A DNA stretch of 11,784 nucleotides from Deltaproteobacteria bacterium (GTDB lineage Bacteria > Desulfobacterota > GWC2-55-46 > DRQE01): assembly GCA_030631875.1 (NCBI GenBank), contig DAOVKH010000029.1, positions 1 through 11,784 on the forward strand, given 5' to 3'. The notes beneath the pieces were generated by a model that saw nothing but the letters and a program-made list of their open reading frames with translations, was not told the origin of the DNA and did not search any database. The translations under genes were made by a program, and so were the position numbers. Below, one piece after another: positions 1 to 7,174 of this stretch; positions within the stretch are counted from its first letter, which is position 1, and each line of letters begins with the position of its first letter.

Positions 1-1023
1 CACCATATACATACCATACCGAAGGTCGTGCATCCGTCGATGGTTTCGAGGATAAAGATGCTCTCGCGGATGGATATAGCCGAGAAGCGTCGCCCGCAGG
101 ACGGACGCATAAAGACCGAGCACAATGGGAAAGAGATTGAGTTAAGGGTCTCGACGATGCCCACGGCCTTTGGCGAAAAGATAGTCATAAGGATATTCGA
201 CCCGCAGATATTATTTCAGGAGCTTAAGGATCTCGGTTTTTACGATAGAGAGTTTGACCTATTTAACTCTTACCTGTCGAAGCACCACGGCATCATACTC
301 GTAACCGGCCCTACCGGAAGCGGTAAGACGACGACCTTGTATTCGGCCTTGAAGCACCTCTCCACCCCTGAGGTTAATATAATAACGGTTGAAGACCCGA
401 TAGAGATGATAATGGAGGAATTCAATCAGGTCGGTGTTCAGCATAATATAGGCGTGGACTTTGCCTCTACATTGAGGACGATACTGCGCCAGGATCCTGA
501 TATTATAATGATAGGTGAGATTCGCGACACAGAGACGGCAAACCATGCCGTGCAGGCAGCACTTACAGGACATTTGGTTCTCTCGACACTCCATACGAAC
601 GATGCGCCGACGGCCGTAACGAGGCTCACAGACTTGGGCGTACCGGAGTTTCTGATTTCAGCTACCGTCCTTGGTGTTATGGCCCAGCGCCTTATGCGTA
701 AGGTCTGCACGCACTGTAAGAAGGAACGCTTCATAAGACCCGAAGAGGTTATATCCTTGGGGCTTCCAAAGAAGAAGTTTACGGTATATTACGGCGAGGG
801 GTGTAGCGAATGCAGAGGCACTGGCTATAAGGGCAGAGACGGTATATTCGAGCTTATGGACGTTTCGCCGAAGATGAAGTCCCTGCTTACGAGGAACAGT
901 CCCCTTGAGGATATCTATAAGTTAGCCGAAGACGAGGGCATGGTGAATTTAAGAAAGAACGCTATAAAGAAGATGATGGAAGGCGTTACTACCTACGAGG
1001 AAGTGGTGGCAATAACGGGATGA
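1..1023 (+). CDS. GspE/PilB-family secretion/pilus ATPase, C-terminal part (5' end outside window)
   Basis: This is a hexameric AAA-type ATPase of the type II secretion/type IV pilus family, which powers pseudopilus or pilus assembly from the cytoplasmic face of the inner membrane. The frame is open from base 1, so the true start and N-terminal domain lie upstream; 340 residues are visible. Visible motifs are the arginine-rich region before the core (DIAEKRRPQDGRI), the Walker A GPTGSGKTT (visible residues 103-111), an Asp box (VEDPIE), the Walker B region DPDIIMIGEIRD (165-176), a His box (TGHLVLSTLHTND), and a four-cysteine zinc module CTHC (236-239) and CSEC (268-271). The GHLVLSTLHTND and GVMAQRLMRKVC stretches read more like GspE than PilB, but no pilus or secretion partner is in the window to decide. 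The stop overlaps the next start as ATGA. The family call is firm; the GspE or PilB assignment is open. Confidence 0.93.
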   Translation, partial: HHIHTIPKVVHPSMVSRIKMLSRMDIAEKRRPQDGRIKTEHNGKEIELRVSTMPTAFGEKIVIRIFDPQILFQELKDLGFYDREFDLFNSYLSKHHGIILVTGPTGSGKTTTLYSALKHLSTPEVNIITVEDPIEMIMEEFNQVGVQHNIGVDFASTLRTILRQDPDIIMIGEIRDTETANHAVQAALTGHLVLSTLHTNDAPTAVTRLTDLGVPEFLISATVLGVMAQRLMRKVCTHCKKERFIRPEEVISLGLPKKKFTVYYGEGCSECRGTGYKGRDGIFELMDVSPKMKSLLTRNSPLEDIYKLAEDEGMVNLRKNAIKKMMEGVTTYEEVVAITG

Positions 1024-1622
1024 AGATAACCTCTGCTGAATTTACGATGAGTGCCGTTATGGAGTCGCAGTATCCGAAGGATGGTTTGCCGGAGATTGCG
1101 CTTATCGGCAGGAGTAATGTCGGTAAATCGAGCCTCATAAATAAGCTCATAAACAGAAAGAAGCTTGCAAAGACGAGTTCGACACCCGGCAAGACGCGCA
1201 CCATTAACTTCTATAAGATTAATAACAGCTTCTACTTTGTAGACCTTCCGGGTTACGGCTACGCCAAGGTGCCTTTGAGGGAGCGTAAGGAATGGCAACG
1301 CTTTATAGAGGAGTACTTTGAGACGAGGCGAACGCTCAAAGGGGCATTTATTGTATTGGATATTCGTCGCGATCCGACCGAGAACGAGCAGATGATATAC
1401 GATTGGCTTGAAAGATTGGAGTTGCCGGCCGTAACGGTGCTTACCAAGGCCGATAAGTTTTCTAAGACCAAGGCCGCCGCGCGCGCAAAAGAGATAGAGA
1501 ACTCTCTCGACAGGGGCGAGGTTACGGTATTTTCCGCTATGAGCGCAGAGGGCAAGAACGAGCTCTTAAAGTTTACGACCTCTCTTACGATAGATGAAAA
1601 AATGGTAGGTGAAAAAGAGTAA
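1020..1622 (+). CDS. engB: Ribosome biogenesis GTP-binding protein EngB (YsxC/YihA)
   Basis: A 200-residue TRAFAC-class GTPase, the usual length for EngB/YsxC, which assists late assembly of the 50S ribosomal subunit. The G motifs occur in order: G1 GRSNVGKSS (residues 30-38), the switch I stretch TPGKTRTINFY (55-65), G3 DLPGYGYA (75-82), G4 TKAD (142-145) and a G5-type SAMSAEGK (172-179). The DLPGYGYA and GRSNVGKSS forms are diagnostic of this family rather than of Era or Der. The start ATG at 1020 overlaps the upstream ATPase stop by four bases (ATGA), so translation is probably coupled; no strong separate ribosome binding site is needed or obvious. No key residue is missing. No hairpin terminator follows. 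The next gene has its own promoter beginning just after this stop. Confidence 0.97.
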   Translation: MKITSAEFTMSAVMESQYPKDGLPEIALIGRSNVGKSSLINKLINRKKLAKTSSTPGKTRTINFYKINNSFYFVDLPGYGYAKVPLRERKEWQRFIEEYFETRRTLKGAFIVLDIRRDPTENEQMIYDWLERLELPAVTVLTKADKFSKTKAAARAKEIENSLDRGEVTVFSAMSAEGKNELLKFTTSLTIDEKMVGEKE

Positions 1623-1627
1623 TCCTA

Positions 1628-1657
1628 TGGACACGGTACTTAAGTTTGTATTATACT
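1628..1657 (+). promoter_or_regulatory. Predicted sigma70-type promoter for the lipoprotein-LysM genes
   Basis: A -35 element TGGACA (1628-1633, five of six consensus bases) is followed by an 18-base spacer and a -10 element TATACT (1652-1657, five of six). It begins five bases after the engB stop. It predicts a start near 1664 and a leader of about 83 bases before the ATG at 1747. The call is by eye against the E. coli-type consensus, and the host's own consensus is unknown. Confidence 0.5.
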
Positions 1658-1703
1658 TGACAAACCGGATGAATAATCAGATTCTTCAATAAGACGGCGA
1701 GGT

Positions 1704-1720
1704 CTCTTATTAATTAAGAG
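1704..1720. repeat. Short inverted repeat in the leader of the lipoprotein gene
   Basis: CTCTTA (1704-1709) and TAAGAG (1715-1720) form a perfect 6-base inverted repeat around a 5-base centre. It lies in the predicted untranslated leader, about 9 bases ahead of the GAGGAAG ribosome binding site (1729-1735). It is AT-rich and has no T-run after it, so it is not a good terminator. It could be an operator or a weak RNA hairpin, or it could be chance. Confidence 0.3.
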
Positions 1721-1746
1721 TCAAAGACGAGGAAGTATTAAGGGAT

Positions 1747-2517
1747 ATGAATAACAAGATAAAATTAACGATGATAGCCGTAACGATTACTGCTCTATCT
1801 TACGGATGTGCTACAGTGCCCGTAGCCGAGCGTCCACTCGTTGAGAAGAACTTCGAGTTGGTGGAGCTTAAGCAATCTCTGGCAGAGACCAACATGATGG
1901 TAGAAGAGCTTAATAACAAATTCATGCTCTTGCAGGAGAGGGTCTCCGAGGGCGAGAGGGCAAGGCTTCCGATAAAGAGTAAGAAGCTCAGGGTCTTTGA
2001 GCCAGAAGACCTGAAGGTCGTAAAGCTTGTAGACGACGAGGCCGAAGCCGAAGTGTCGCCACCAAAGAAGATAGTCCTCGGCAACAAAGATCTTTATTCG
2101 GCTACTCAGGACGATTCCGCCGGTCTATATGAAGAAGAGATAGCCGAGGATATATACCTCTCAGGTCAGGACTACTTCTTTAGCGGAGATTATGAGTTGG
2201 CGCGTAGCGAGTTTGAAAGGCTCGTATCTAAGTTTCCAGAACACCCGCTATCGGATAACGCCCTTTACTGGGCCGGTGAGTCATACTACTCAAGGCAGGA
2301 CTATGAATCGGCACTAACCTTCTTTGAGAGAGTAGTAAAGGATTATCCAAGAGAGAATAAGGCACCGGACGCTATGCTGAAGATAAGCCTCTGCGAGACC
2401 GAGCTTGGAAGGGCAGAAGATGCCGAAAAGAGATTAAGAGAACTGATACTTAAGTACCCTCATTCGCCTGCTTCACTTAAGGCATCGAAGAGGCTTAAAA
2501 GTAACTCTCAAAACTAA
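1747..2517 (+). CDS. TPR-containing lipoprotein, CpoB/YbgF-like
   Basis: A 256-residue exported protein. It has a basic N-terminus and hydrophobic segment (about 5-19) ending in Cys21, the likely lipidated residue. The lipobox is imperfect (L-S-Y-G-C, with serine at -3), but the context favours a lipoprotein. Residues about 36-70 are a probable coiled coil (ELKQSLAETNMMVEELNNKF region), followed by a charged low-complexity linker (about 75-130). Three tetratricopeptide repeats follow (about 133-166, 170-203, 207-240), each with the Y-x-A-x-x-x-F/Y-E-x-h/V-x-x-P-x-S pattern of CpoB/YbgF and BamD-type proteins. The architecture of signal, coiled coil and C-terminal TPRs matches CpoB, which links Tol-Pal to peptidoglycan synthesis, but no tol-pal genes are nearby, so the role is inferred. 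A GAGGAAG sequence lies 11 bases before the ATG. The gene is followed after 31 bases by the LysM gene, probably in one operon. Confidence 0.82.
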   Translation: MNNKIKLTMIAVTITALSYGCATVPVAERPLVEKNFELVELKQSLAETNMMVEELNNKFMLLQERVSEGERARLPIKSKKLRVFEPEDLKVVKLVDDEAEAEVSPPKKIVLGNKDLYSATQDDSAGLYEEEIAEDIYLSGQDYFFSGDYELARSEFERLVSKFPEHPLSDNALYWAGESYYSRQDYESALTFFERVVKDYPRENKAPDAMLKISLCETELGRAEDAEKRLRELILKYPHSPASLKASKRLKSNSQN

Positions 2518-2548
2518 GTAAGGTAAAACTAACCAAGGGAAGGCTCTC

Positions 2549-3694
2549 ATGAAAAAAAACCTATATTTATTTATGGCCGCTGTAGGTGTTGCCGCATTAC
2601 TTCTTGCATCGCTTCTATCGGTGGATAGCTCATATGCGCGGGGAGCAGACGACGAAGTTAAGTACCATACGGTCGTACGCGGCGACACACTCTGGGATAT
2701 AGCAGATGCTTACTTAAAAGATCCCATGAGGTGGCCGAGCATATGGAAGAAGAACCCGCAGATAGAAAACCCGCATCTGATATATCCGGGCGATATAGTT
2801 AAGTTCACTAAAAACTCTGTAGAGGTAGTAAGGAACGGTAAGACCGTTGCTGTACTTAAGCCCGATGAAGAAGAATTCGAAGAGTTCGAGTATGAAGATT
2901 ATGAAGAAGAGTATGAAGAGTATGGCGTGGATGATGAGATGTTAGATGACGGAGGCTCTGAAGGAACGAACTTTGAAGAGGAAGGGCCAAAGGTATTTAA
3001 GATCTCCGGCACGATGAAGGACGGCTTCATAACAAAAGACGAGCTTGAGGTGAGCGGCATTGTACTTAGGGCAAAGAACGACAGGGTTCTTCTTGCCGTA
3101 GGCGATGAGATGTTTGTATCCTTTAAGAGGAGAACAGATGTAATTGAGGGAGATCGCTTCTCTGTATTTAGAGAAGGCCGTGAGATACGTCGCGACGACG
3201 AGCTCAGCACACTCATAGGGCGTATAGTAGAGATTGTCGGAACAGTGGAGATAACCAATACAGAAGGTAAGGTCATCGAAGCCAAGGTCGTTACCTCTTA
3301 TCAGGAGATAGAGAAAGACCTCTTGCTTACCGACTATATAGAGCAGGTAAGAGAGGTGGATATAGTCAAAGCCGATAAGGTATCGAAGGCTCTTATTGTC
3401 GGCGCCGACAGTGATGTTAAAGAGATTGGTCAGAGTAACTTTATATACCTCAATGAAGGCCAAAATGTCGGCTTTGAAGTCGGCAATATTCTTGAGATAT
3501 CAAGGCCGCGTAAAGAGACGAGAGATCCGATGATAAAGAAGAAGACTATGGTTGAGTTTCCAAATGAGGTTATAGGCAGGGCAATCTTACTGCGTGTTAC
3601 CGAGACCGCCTCTATGGCCTTTATCTTTGAGAGTCTTATTGCAGTTAGGAATGGAGACGTGGTTACGGCCGGACCTGAGATTATCTACGAGTAG
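2549..3694 (+). CDS. Exported LysM-domain protein with acidic linker
   Basis: A 381-residue protein with a cleavable signal peptide (hydrophobic about 5-24, likely cut after SSYA at residue 30). One LysM peptidoglycan-binding domain follows at about 39-87 (HTVVRGDTLWDIADAYL through NPHLIYPGDIV). Residues about 106-145 form a Glu/Asp/Tyr-rich linker. The C-terminal part (about 147-381) is rich in predicted beta strands and carries no motif I recognise. The protein probably sits in the periplasm bound to cell wall. LysM proteins of this design immediately upstream of dprA are, as I recall, common in Geobacter-like bacteria, where their function is unknown. A strong ribosome binding site AAGGGAAGG (2535-2543) sits five bases before the ATG. 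The 31-base gap to the TPR lipoprotein gene suggests co-transcription, and a hairpin terminator follows the stop. The LysM and export calls are sure; the specific role is not. Confidence 0.88.
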   Translation: MKKNLYLFMAAVGVAALLLASLLSVDSSYARGADDEVKYHTVVRGDTLWDIADAYLKDPMRWPSIWKKNPQIENPHLIYPGDIVKFTKNSVEVVRNGKTVAVLKPDEEEFEEFEYEDYEEEYEEYGVDDEMLDDGGSEGTNFEEEGPKVFKISGTMKDGFITKDELEVSGIVLRAKNDRVLLAVGDEMFVSFKRRTDVIEGDRFSVFREGREIRRDDELSTLIGRIVEIVGTVEITNTEGKVIEAKVVTSYQEIEKDLLLTDYIEQVREVDIVKADKVSKALIVGADSDVKEIGQSNFIYLNEGQNVGFEVGNILEISRPRKETRDPMIKKKTMVEFPNEVIGRAILLRVTETASMAFIFESLIAVRNGDVVTAGPEIIYE

Positions 3695-3709
3695 GTTAGT
3701 CTTTATAAT
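3681..3709 (+). promoter_or_regulatory. Candidate promoter at the end of the LysM gene
   Basis: TATAAT (3704-3709), a perfect -10 match, lies 17 bases after a poor -35 candidate TTATCT (3681-3686) within the last codons of the LysM gene. It would start RNA near 3716, just before the hairpin at 3725. It may serve dprA-topA, for which no other promoter is visible. If so, transcription must pass the hairpin. Confidence 0.3.
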
Positions 3710-3724
3710 AGATACTTTACTTAA

Positions 3725-3764
3725 CGGGGACGGCACTGATGGCAAGGCCGTCCCCGATTTATTT
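3725..3764 (+). terminator. Intrinsic terminator after the LysM gene
   Basis: A perfect 10-base GC-rich stem (CGGGGACGGC at 3725-3734 pairing with GCCGTCCCCG at 3747-3756) closes a 12-base loop. It is followed by the T-rich stretch ATTTATTT. It lies 30 bases after the LysM stop, so it most simply ends the lipoprotein-LysM transcript. The interrupted U-tract makes it weaker than an ideal terminator, so partial readthrough into dprA is possible. Confidence 0.75.
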
Positions 3765-3786
3765 AATCCTTTAATTTGCGGCTTAT

Positions 3787-4923
3787 ATGGATAGAGATAA
3801 ACTTAAATACTACTTGGCACTTTATCGTATAAGGGGGCTGAGTCCTGAGCGGTTGCGCGAGGCTATAAGAGCGGCTAAGGGTGCGAGATCTCTCTTTACA
3901 GAGAGCAGTGCCGACTATAAGGATATATACGCCAAGGCTCGAAGCTTCTCCGATTGGTCGTGGGTGGATAGAGAACTTGATAGAGCAGAAGAAGATGGCG
4001 TAGAGCTTGTTACAATAGAGGACGCTGCCTATCCTTCGAGCCTGCGAGAGATATTTACCCCACCGCTCGTACTATATACAAAAGGTGCTACCAAGGATTT
4101 TTTCTCTAAGGCATTGGCACACGTCGCTATAATAGGTACGCGAAAGGCCACGCCATTTGCCCTTGCCATGGCGGAAAATATAGCCGAAGACCTTACAAGA
4201 GCCGGAGTCGTAGTCGTAAGCGGGCTGGCCAGAGGGTGCGATTCTGCCGCACACAGAGGGGCGCTCAAGGCAACAGGAGAGACCATAGCCGTACTTGGAT
4301 GCGGTATAGATATAATATATCCGAAAGAAAATAAAGATATCTATAGAGATATAGCCGATAGGGGGGTGCTTGTAAGCGAGTTTCCCTTCGGCACGCCCCC
4401 CATGGCACAGAACTTTCCAATAAGAAACCGCATAGTAAGCGGGCTGTCTTCGGGGGTCTTAGTAATAGAAGCACCATTTAAGAGTGGTGCTATGATGACG
4501 GCACGCATGGCCTTGGATGGCGGACGTGAAGTAATGGCTATGCCGGGCCAGCCGGGCGCAAAGACCACCGGTGGCAGTAATAGCCTCTTAAAGGACGGTG
4601 CTACTCTTATTGAGAGTGCCGATGACGTACTGGAAGCCCTCTCCGTAACGCCGGGTGTGAATATAGAGTTGCCCTTTACTACACCTGTCGGCGCGCCTTC
4701 GGCCAATAGACGTAAGGCGAGTAGAGGTGTTTCTGTGCAGAGGTCTTTAGATGATGAAGAAAAAAAGATTCTTGATATACTTGACGCGGGCCCCCTACAT
4801 ATAGATAATATAACGCAGGAGGCCGGTATGACGGTCTCAACGGTATTGACTTCACTATTAACGCTTGAGCTTGACGGCGTGGTGGAACAACTACCCGGTA
4901 AGGTCTTCTTTAAAAGGCCTTAA
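3787..4923 (+). CDS. dprA: DNA processing protein DprA (Smf)
   Basis: DprA binds incoming single-stranded DNA and loads RecA during natural transformation. The 378-residue length fits the full three-domain form. An N-terminal helical SAM-like region (about 1-60, LYRIRGLSPERL) leads to the Rossmann-like core (about 80-285), with IGTRKAT (116-122), SGLARGCD (145-152), FPIRNRIVSGLS (210-221), SGAMMTA (233-239) and the conserved GREVMAMPG (246-254). A C-terminal winged-helix domain ends the protein (about 316-378). SGLARGCD carries cysteine where isoleucine is usual, and SGAMMTA is a variant of the usual GSLITA-type loop; both seem tolerable. The ATG at 3787 has no clear Shine-Dalgarno sequence, so initiation may be weak, but the N-terminus fits the family and no better in-frame start was seen. 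The gene is followed after 34 bases by topA, a common linkage. It suggests possible competence, but no other competence gene is present. Confidence 0.96.
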   Translation: MDRDKLKYYLALYRIRGLSPERLREAIRAAKGARSLFTESSADYKDIYAKARSFSDWSWVDRELDRAEEDGVELVTIEDAAYPSSLREIFTPPLVLYTKGATKDFFSKALAHVAIIGTRKATPFALAMAENIAEDLTRAGVVVVSGLARGCDSAAHRGALKATGETIAVLGCGIDIIYPKENKDIYRDIADRGVLVSEFPFGTPPMAQNFPIRNRIVSGLSSGVLVIEAPFKSGAMMTARMALDGGREVMAMPGQPGAKTTGGSNSLLKDGATLIESADDVLEALSVTPGVNIELPFTTPVGAPSANRRKASRGVSVQRSLDDEEKKILDILDAGPLHIDNITQEAGMTVSTVLTSLLTLELDGVVEQLPGKVFFKRP

Positions 4924-4957
4924 TCAAATATAAGAATATTTAAAGAGAGAGAATAAA

Positions 4958-7093
4958 ATGGGAAAATCACTTGTAATAGTCGAGTCGCCGGCAAAGGCGA
5001 AGACTATAAATAAATATCTCGGAAGAGGCTTTAAGGTCTTGGCCTCTGTTGGTCATATCAGGGACTTGCCCAAGAGTAAGCTCGGCGTTGACGTGGAGAA
5101 CGGATTCGAGCCGATATACGAGACCATTCGCGGAAAGGCCAAGGTAATAACCGAGCTTAAGAAGGCCTGTAAGGATGTCGATGATATATACTTAGCCCCT
5201 GACCCCGATCGCGAGGGTGAAGCCATAGCGTGGCACATTAAAGAAGCCCTTACTACAAAGACAAAGCCCAAGAAGTTTCACCGCGTACTCTTTAACGAGA
5301 TAACGAAGAGTGCCATAAGTGAGGCCCTTAAGAACCCGACGACCATCGATATGAATAAGGTCGAGGCTCAGCAGGCTCGAAGGGTGCTCGACCGTTTGGT
5401 GGGTTATCAGGTTAGCCCCATACTCTGGGATAAGGTTCGTAGGGGTTTGAGTGCCGGACGTGTACAATCCGTAGCCGTGCGCCTTATATGTGAGCGGGAG
5501 GAAAGTGTCCTTGCCTTTAACCCGAAGGAGTATTGGTCGATAACGGCGGAGTTCGGTAAGTTCTCGGCAAAGCTTGCGAAGAAGAATAATAAGAAGTTTG
5601 AGCTCAATGACGAAAAAGAGACAAAGTCCGTACTGAAAGAGCTTAAGGGCGCGGACTTTACTGTAACGACCGTTACGAAGAAAGAGCGTAAGCGCAACCC
5701 TCTTCCGCCATTCATAACGAGTAAGATGCAGCAGGAGGCCGCGCGTAAACTTTCTTTTTCGGCCAAGAAGACGATGATGTTTGCTCAGCAGTTATACGAG
5801 GGTGTAGAGCTTGGCGTCGAAGGCTCGGTCGGTTTGATTACATATATGAGAACCGATTCGCCGCGCGTAGCCGACGAGGCCATAGCAAGCGTGCGTGAGT
5901 ATATAGGTACAAAGTACGGAGCCGATTATCTGCCCGACAAGCCTAATTTTTATAAGAGCAAGAAGCGTGCTCAGGAGGGCCATGAGGCCATACGTCCGAC
6001 GAACCTCATATATACGCCCGAAGTGGTCAAGGAGTTTTTATCCAAAGACCAGTGGAGGTTATATGACTTAATCTGGAAACGTTTTGTTGCCTCACAGATG
6101 CGTCCGGCCATACTCGATCAAACGGGGGTATCTATAAAGGCCGCGGACTATACCTTTCAGGCCTCAGGCTCTATAGTAAAGTTTCAGGGCTTTACGGCGA
6201 TATACGAAGAAGGTCAGGATGACGTTGAAGGCGGCGCAGACGGGAAGGATAAGATTCTGCCGCCTATAGAAGAAGGTGAGAACTTAAAGCCAAAGAAGAT
6301 GACGGAGCTTCAGCACTTTACCCAGCCTCCGCCGAGGTTCACAGAGGCCACACTCGTAAAGACGCTCGAAGAGTTGGGCATAGGTCGCCCGTCAACGTAT
6401 GCCGCCATCATATCGACTGTGCAGGATAGAGAGTACGTCATAAAGGACGAGCGTCGTCTTAAGCCCACAGAGCTTGGCACATTAATAAACGGGCTTCTCA
6501 TAAAGAGCTTCTCAAAGATACTCGATACGGACTTTACGGCAAAGCTCGAAGACGAATTAGACCAGATAGAAGAAGGCACACTTAAGTGGACGGCCGTTAT
6601 GCAAGAATTCTACGGCCCCTTTAAAGAAGACTTAGAGCGCGCCAAGACCGAGATGAAGAGCGTTAAGGGTGATACGGTAGATACCGAGCTTAAGTGCGAT
6701 AAGTGCGGCTCGGCCATGGTGATAAAGTGGGGCAGGCGCGGTAAGTTTTTGGCCTGCGTGGGATACCCTGACTGTAAGAGTACGAGTGACTTTAGAGAGA
6801 CCGAAGACGGCTCCATCGAGGCCGTAGATAATACAGAGACGGTCGATGCGTTATGCCCGAAGTGCGAAGGGCCGATGACCGTCAAGAGCGGGCGTTTCGG
6901 AAGATTCCTGGCATGCACGGCCTACCCGGATTGCAAGGGGACGCGTCCGTATTCACTCGGCATAGCTTGCGGCGAAGAGGGTTGCGACGGGGAGTTGACC
7001 GAGAGGCGGACGAAGAAAGGGCGCGTTTTTTACGGATGCTCAAAGTACCCCGACTGTAAATACGCTACATGGACACTGCCTAAAAAAGATTGA
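4958..7093 (+). CDS. topA: DNA topoisomerase I (type IA)
   Basis: TopA relaxes negative supercoils through a transient 5'-phosphotyrosine break. The 711-residue protein is complete. The N-terminal Toprim domain has the catalytic Glu9 in IVESPAKA and the metal-binding acidic triad in DPDREGEAIAWH (Asp82, Asp84, Glu86). The central gate region contains the active-site tyrosine Tyr296 with Arg298 (GLITYMRTDSPR), and the ELGIGRPSTYA motif follows. The C-terminus has three four-cysteine zinc ribbons: C580/C583/C600/C606, C633/C636/C653/C659 and C671/C676/C694/C700. The first two and the last keep the G-[KR]-F-[LY]-x-C-x-x-YPDC style. The ATG follows a weak purine-rich GAGAGAG (4945-4951). No promoter is seen in the 34-base gap, so it is probably read with dprA. 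The stop at 7091 is not followed by a hairpin. Confidence 0.98.
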   Translation: MGKSLVIVESPAKAKTINKYLGRGFKVLASVGHIRDLPKSKLGVDVENGFEPIYETIRGKAKVITELKKACKDVDDIYLAPDPDREGEAIAWHIKEALTTKTKPKKFHRVLFNEITKSAISEALKNPTTIDMNKVEAQQARRVLDRLVGYQVSPILWDKVRRGLSAGRVQSVAVRLICEREESVLAFNPKEYWSITAEFGKFSAKLAKKNNKKFELNDEKETKSVLKELKGADFTVTTVTKKERKRNPLPPFITSKMQQEAARKLSFSAKKTMMFAQQLYEGVELGVEGSVGLITYMRTDSPRVADEAIASVREYIGTKYGADYLPDKPNFYKSKKRAQEGHEAIRPTNLIYTPEVVKEFLSKDQWRLYDLIWKRFVASQMRPAILDQTGVSIKAADYTFQASGSIVKFQGFTAIYEEGQDDVEGGADGKDKILPPIEEGENLKPKKMTELQHFTQPPPRFTEATLVKTLEELGIGRPSTYAAIISTVQDREYVIKDERRLKPTELGTLINGLLIKSFSKILDTDFTAKLEDELDQIEEGTLKWTAVMQEFYGPFKEDLERAKTEMKSVKGDTVDTELKCDKCGSAMVIKWGRRGKFLACVGYPDCKSTSDFRETEDGSIEAVDNTETVDALCPKCEGPMTVKSGRFGRFLACTAYPDCKGTRPYSLGIACGEEGCDGELTERRTKKGRVFYGCSKYPDCKYATWTLPKKD

Positions 7094-7116
7094 CAGTATA
7101 GATACCCTGAAAATTG

Positions 7117-7125
7117 TGCTATAAT
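7117..7125 (+). promoter_or_regulatory. Extended -10 promoter of the first REC-PilZ gene
   Basis: TGCTATAAT (7117-7125) is a perfect extended -10 element (TGnTATAAT). The position 17 bases upstream (7097-7102, TATAGA) is a poor -35, as is allowed for extended -10 promoters. The predicted start near 7132 gives a leader of about 43 bases. Confidence 0.6.
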
Positions 7126-7174
7126 TAATTTATTATAAGAATTTAAGTTGTTAGCCGTTAAGTGAGGGGTCATC

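Noticed and set aside
1657..1685. Perfect TTGACA (1657-1662) as a -35 element
   Set aside because: The bases 17-18 downstream (GATTCT/ATTCTT) are a poor -10; the overlapping TGGACA-18-TATACT pair is a better promoter.
2942..3463. 173-codon open frame on the minus strand within the LysM gene
   Set aside because: It is antisense to a gene with a clear signal peptide, LysM domain and ribosome binding site, and its product shows no domain.
3594..3794. 66-codon plus-strand frame spanning the LysM end, the terminator and the dprA start
   Set aside because: It reads through the hairpin, has no ribosome binding site and overlaps two real genes in another frame.
6693..7060. Repeated cysteine-rich segments at the end of topA as a repeat element
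   Set aside because: These are the three zinc ribbons normal for bacterial topoisomerase I; the similarity is at protein level.
7090..7125. TTGACA at the topA stop paired with TATAAT at 7120 as a classical promoter
   Set aside because: The spacer would be 24 bases, too long; the extended -10 alone explains the promoter better.
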